From: DALYLB01 sp046154695
Lineage (GTDB): Bacteria; Acidobacteriota; Blastocatellia; RBC074
DNA length: 17,735 bases
Direction of reading: 5' to 3'
Assembly: GCA_046154695.1 (NCBI GenBank)
Contig: JBJXFI010000180.1
Span: forward strand, 1-17,735
Shown: piece after piece, positions 17,598 through 17,735 of the stretch
Position numbering within the stretch: position 1 is the stretch's first letter
How the letters are laid out: every line of letters starts with the position of its first letter
The notes under the pieces: generated by a model
Told to the model about the DNA's origin: nothing
Databases searched by the model: none
The model's input: only the letters and a program-made list of their open reading frames with translations
Program-made: the position numbers and the translations under genes

Positions 17598-17735
17598 TCC
17601 CGAACGCGCGTGCGCGCGGGGCGCGGGGCGTGAATTATTTCCAATCAGACGGGGGAGGATGGACTCCGCCCGGCGCATGCGGTAGATTTCGCGACGATCA
17701 GGTGAAAAGAAAAGAAAATAGGTGTGGCACAAGCT
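17598..17735. other. Region upstream of the lpt cluster, no gene seen
   Basis: It contains a GC-only alternating stretch (about 17600-17630) and a pyrimidine-rich run on the minus strand near 17705-17720. Minus-strand ORFs reaching into it are short and lack supporting features. The end of an upstream gene may lie just beyond the window. Confidence 0.4.

Noticed and set aside
17724..17735. TGGCAC at the right edge as the -24 half of a sigma-54 promoter
   Set aside because: The -12 half would lie outside the window, and one hexamer is not evidence.

Overview
The window looks like a chromosomal segment from a GC-rich diderm (LPS-bearing) bacterium. Every gene I can support lies on the minus strand, so transcription runs from high to low coordinates. 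The order LptC/LptA fusion - lptB - rpoN - hpf - rapZ - mannose-type EIIA - HPr - Enzyme I resembles the conserved lpt/rpoN/PTS neighbourhood of Proteobacteria. However, separate lptA, ptsN and ptsO genes are missing, and HPr and EI sit in the cluster. A single large LptC protein with LptA-like repeats replaces separate lptC and lptA. I infer a non-proteobacterial diderm, with Acidobacteriota as my best guess (moderate confidence, not testable here).

Right part (about 8153-17600) is housekeeping and regulatory. An extended -10 promoter (17589-17597) probably drives the 764-residue LptC/OstA fusion. Next come the LptB ATPase, sigma-54, long-form hibernation factor HPF, RapZ, an EIIA of the mannose family, HPr and Enzyme I. 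No sugar-specific EIIB, EIIC or EIID is present, so the PTS proteins probably form a regulatory phosphorelay beside rpoN and rapZ. RapZ has methionine instead of the Walker A lysine. Between hpf and rapZ is a 13-bp RNA stem whose only non-Watson-Crick pair is a G-U wobble in the transcribed strand.

Left part (1-8087) is accessory. It holds a giant protein of unknown function split by one in-frame TAA (152 codons, then 31 open codons and a 1073-codon ORF, all in the same frame), a 907-residue LamG/phage-tail-fibre-like protein ending in an S74 self-cleaving chaperone, a lower-GC 385-residue unknown protein, and a gene overlapping it by ATGA that runs off the window edge. Together they look like part of an exported fibre, adhesin or toxin-type assembly. 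That is inference: only the LamG, VGIGT-repeat and S74 elements are recognisable.

I saw no tRNA, rRNA, CRISPR array, insertion sequence or attachment site. The long plus-strand ORFs are antisense shadows caused by high GC.
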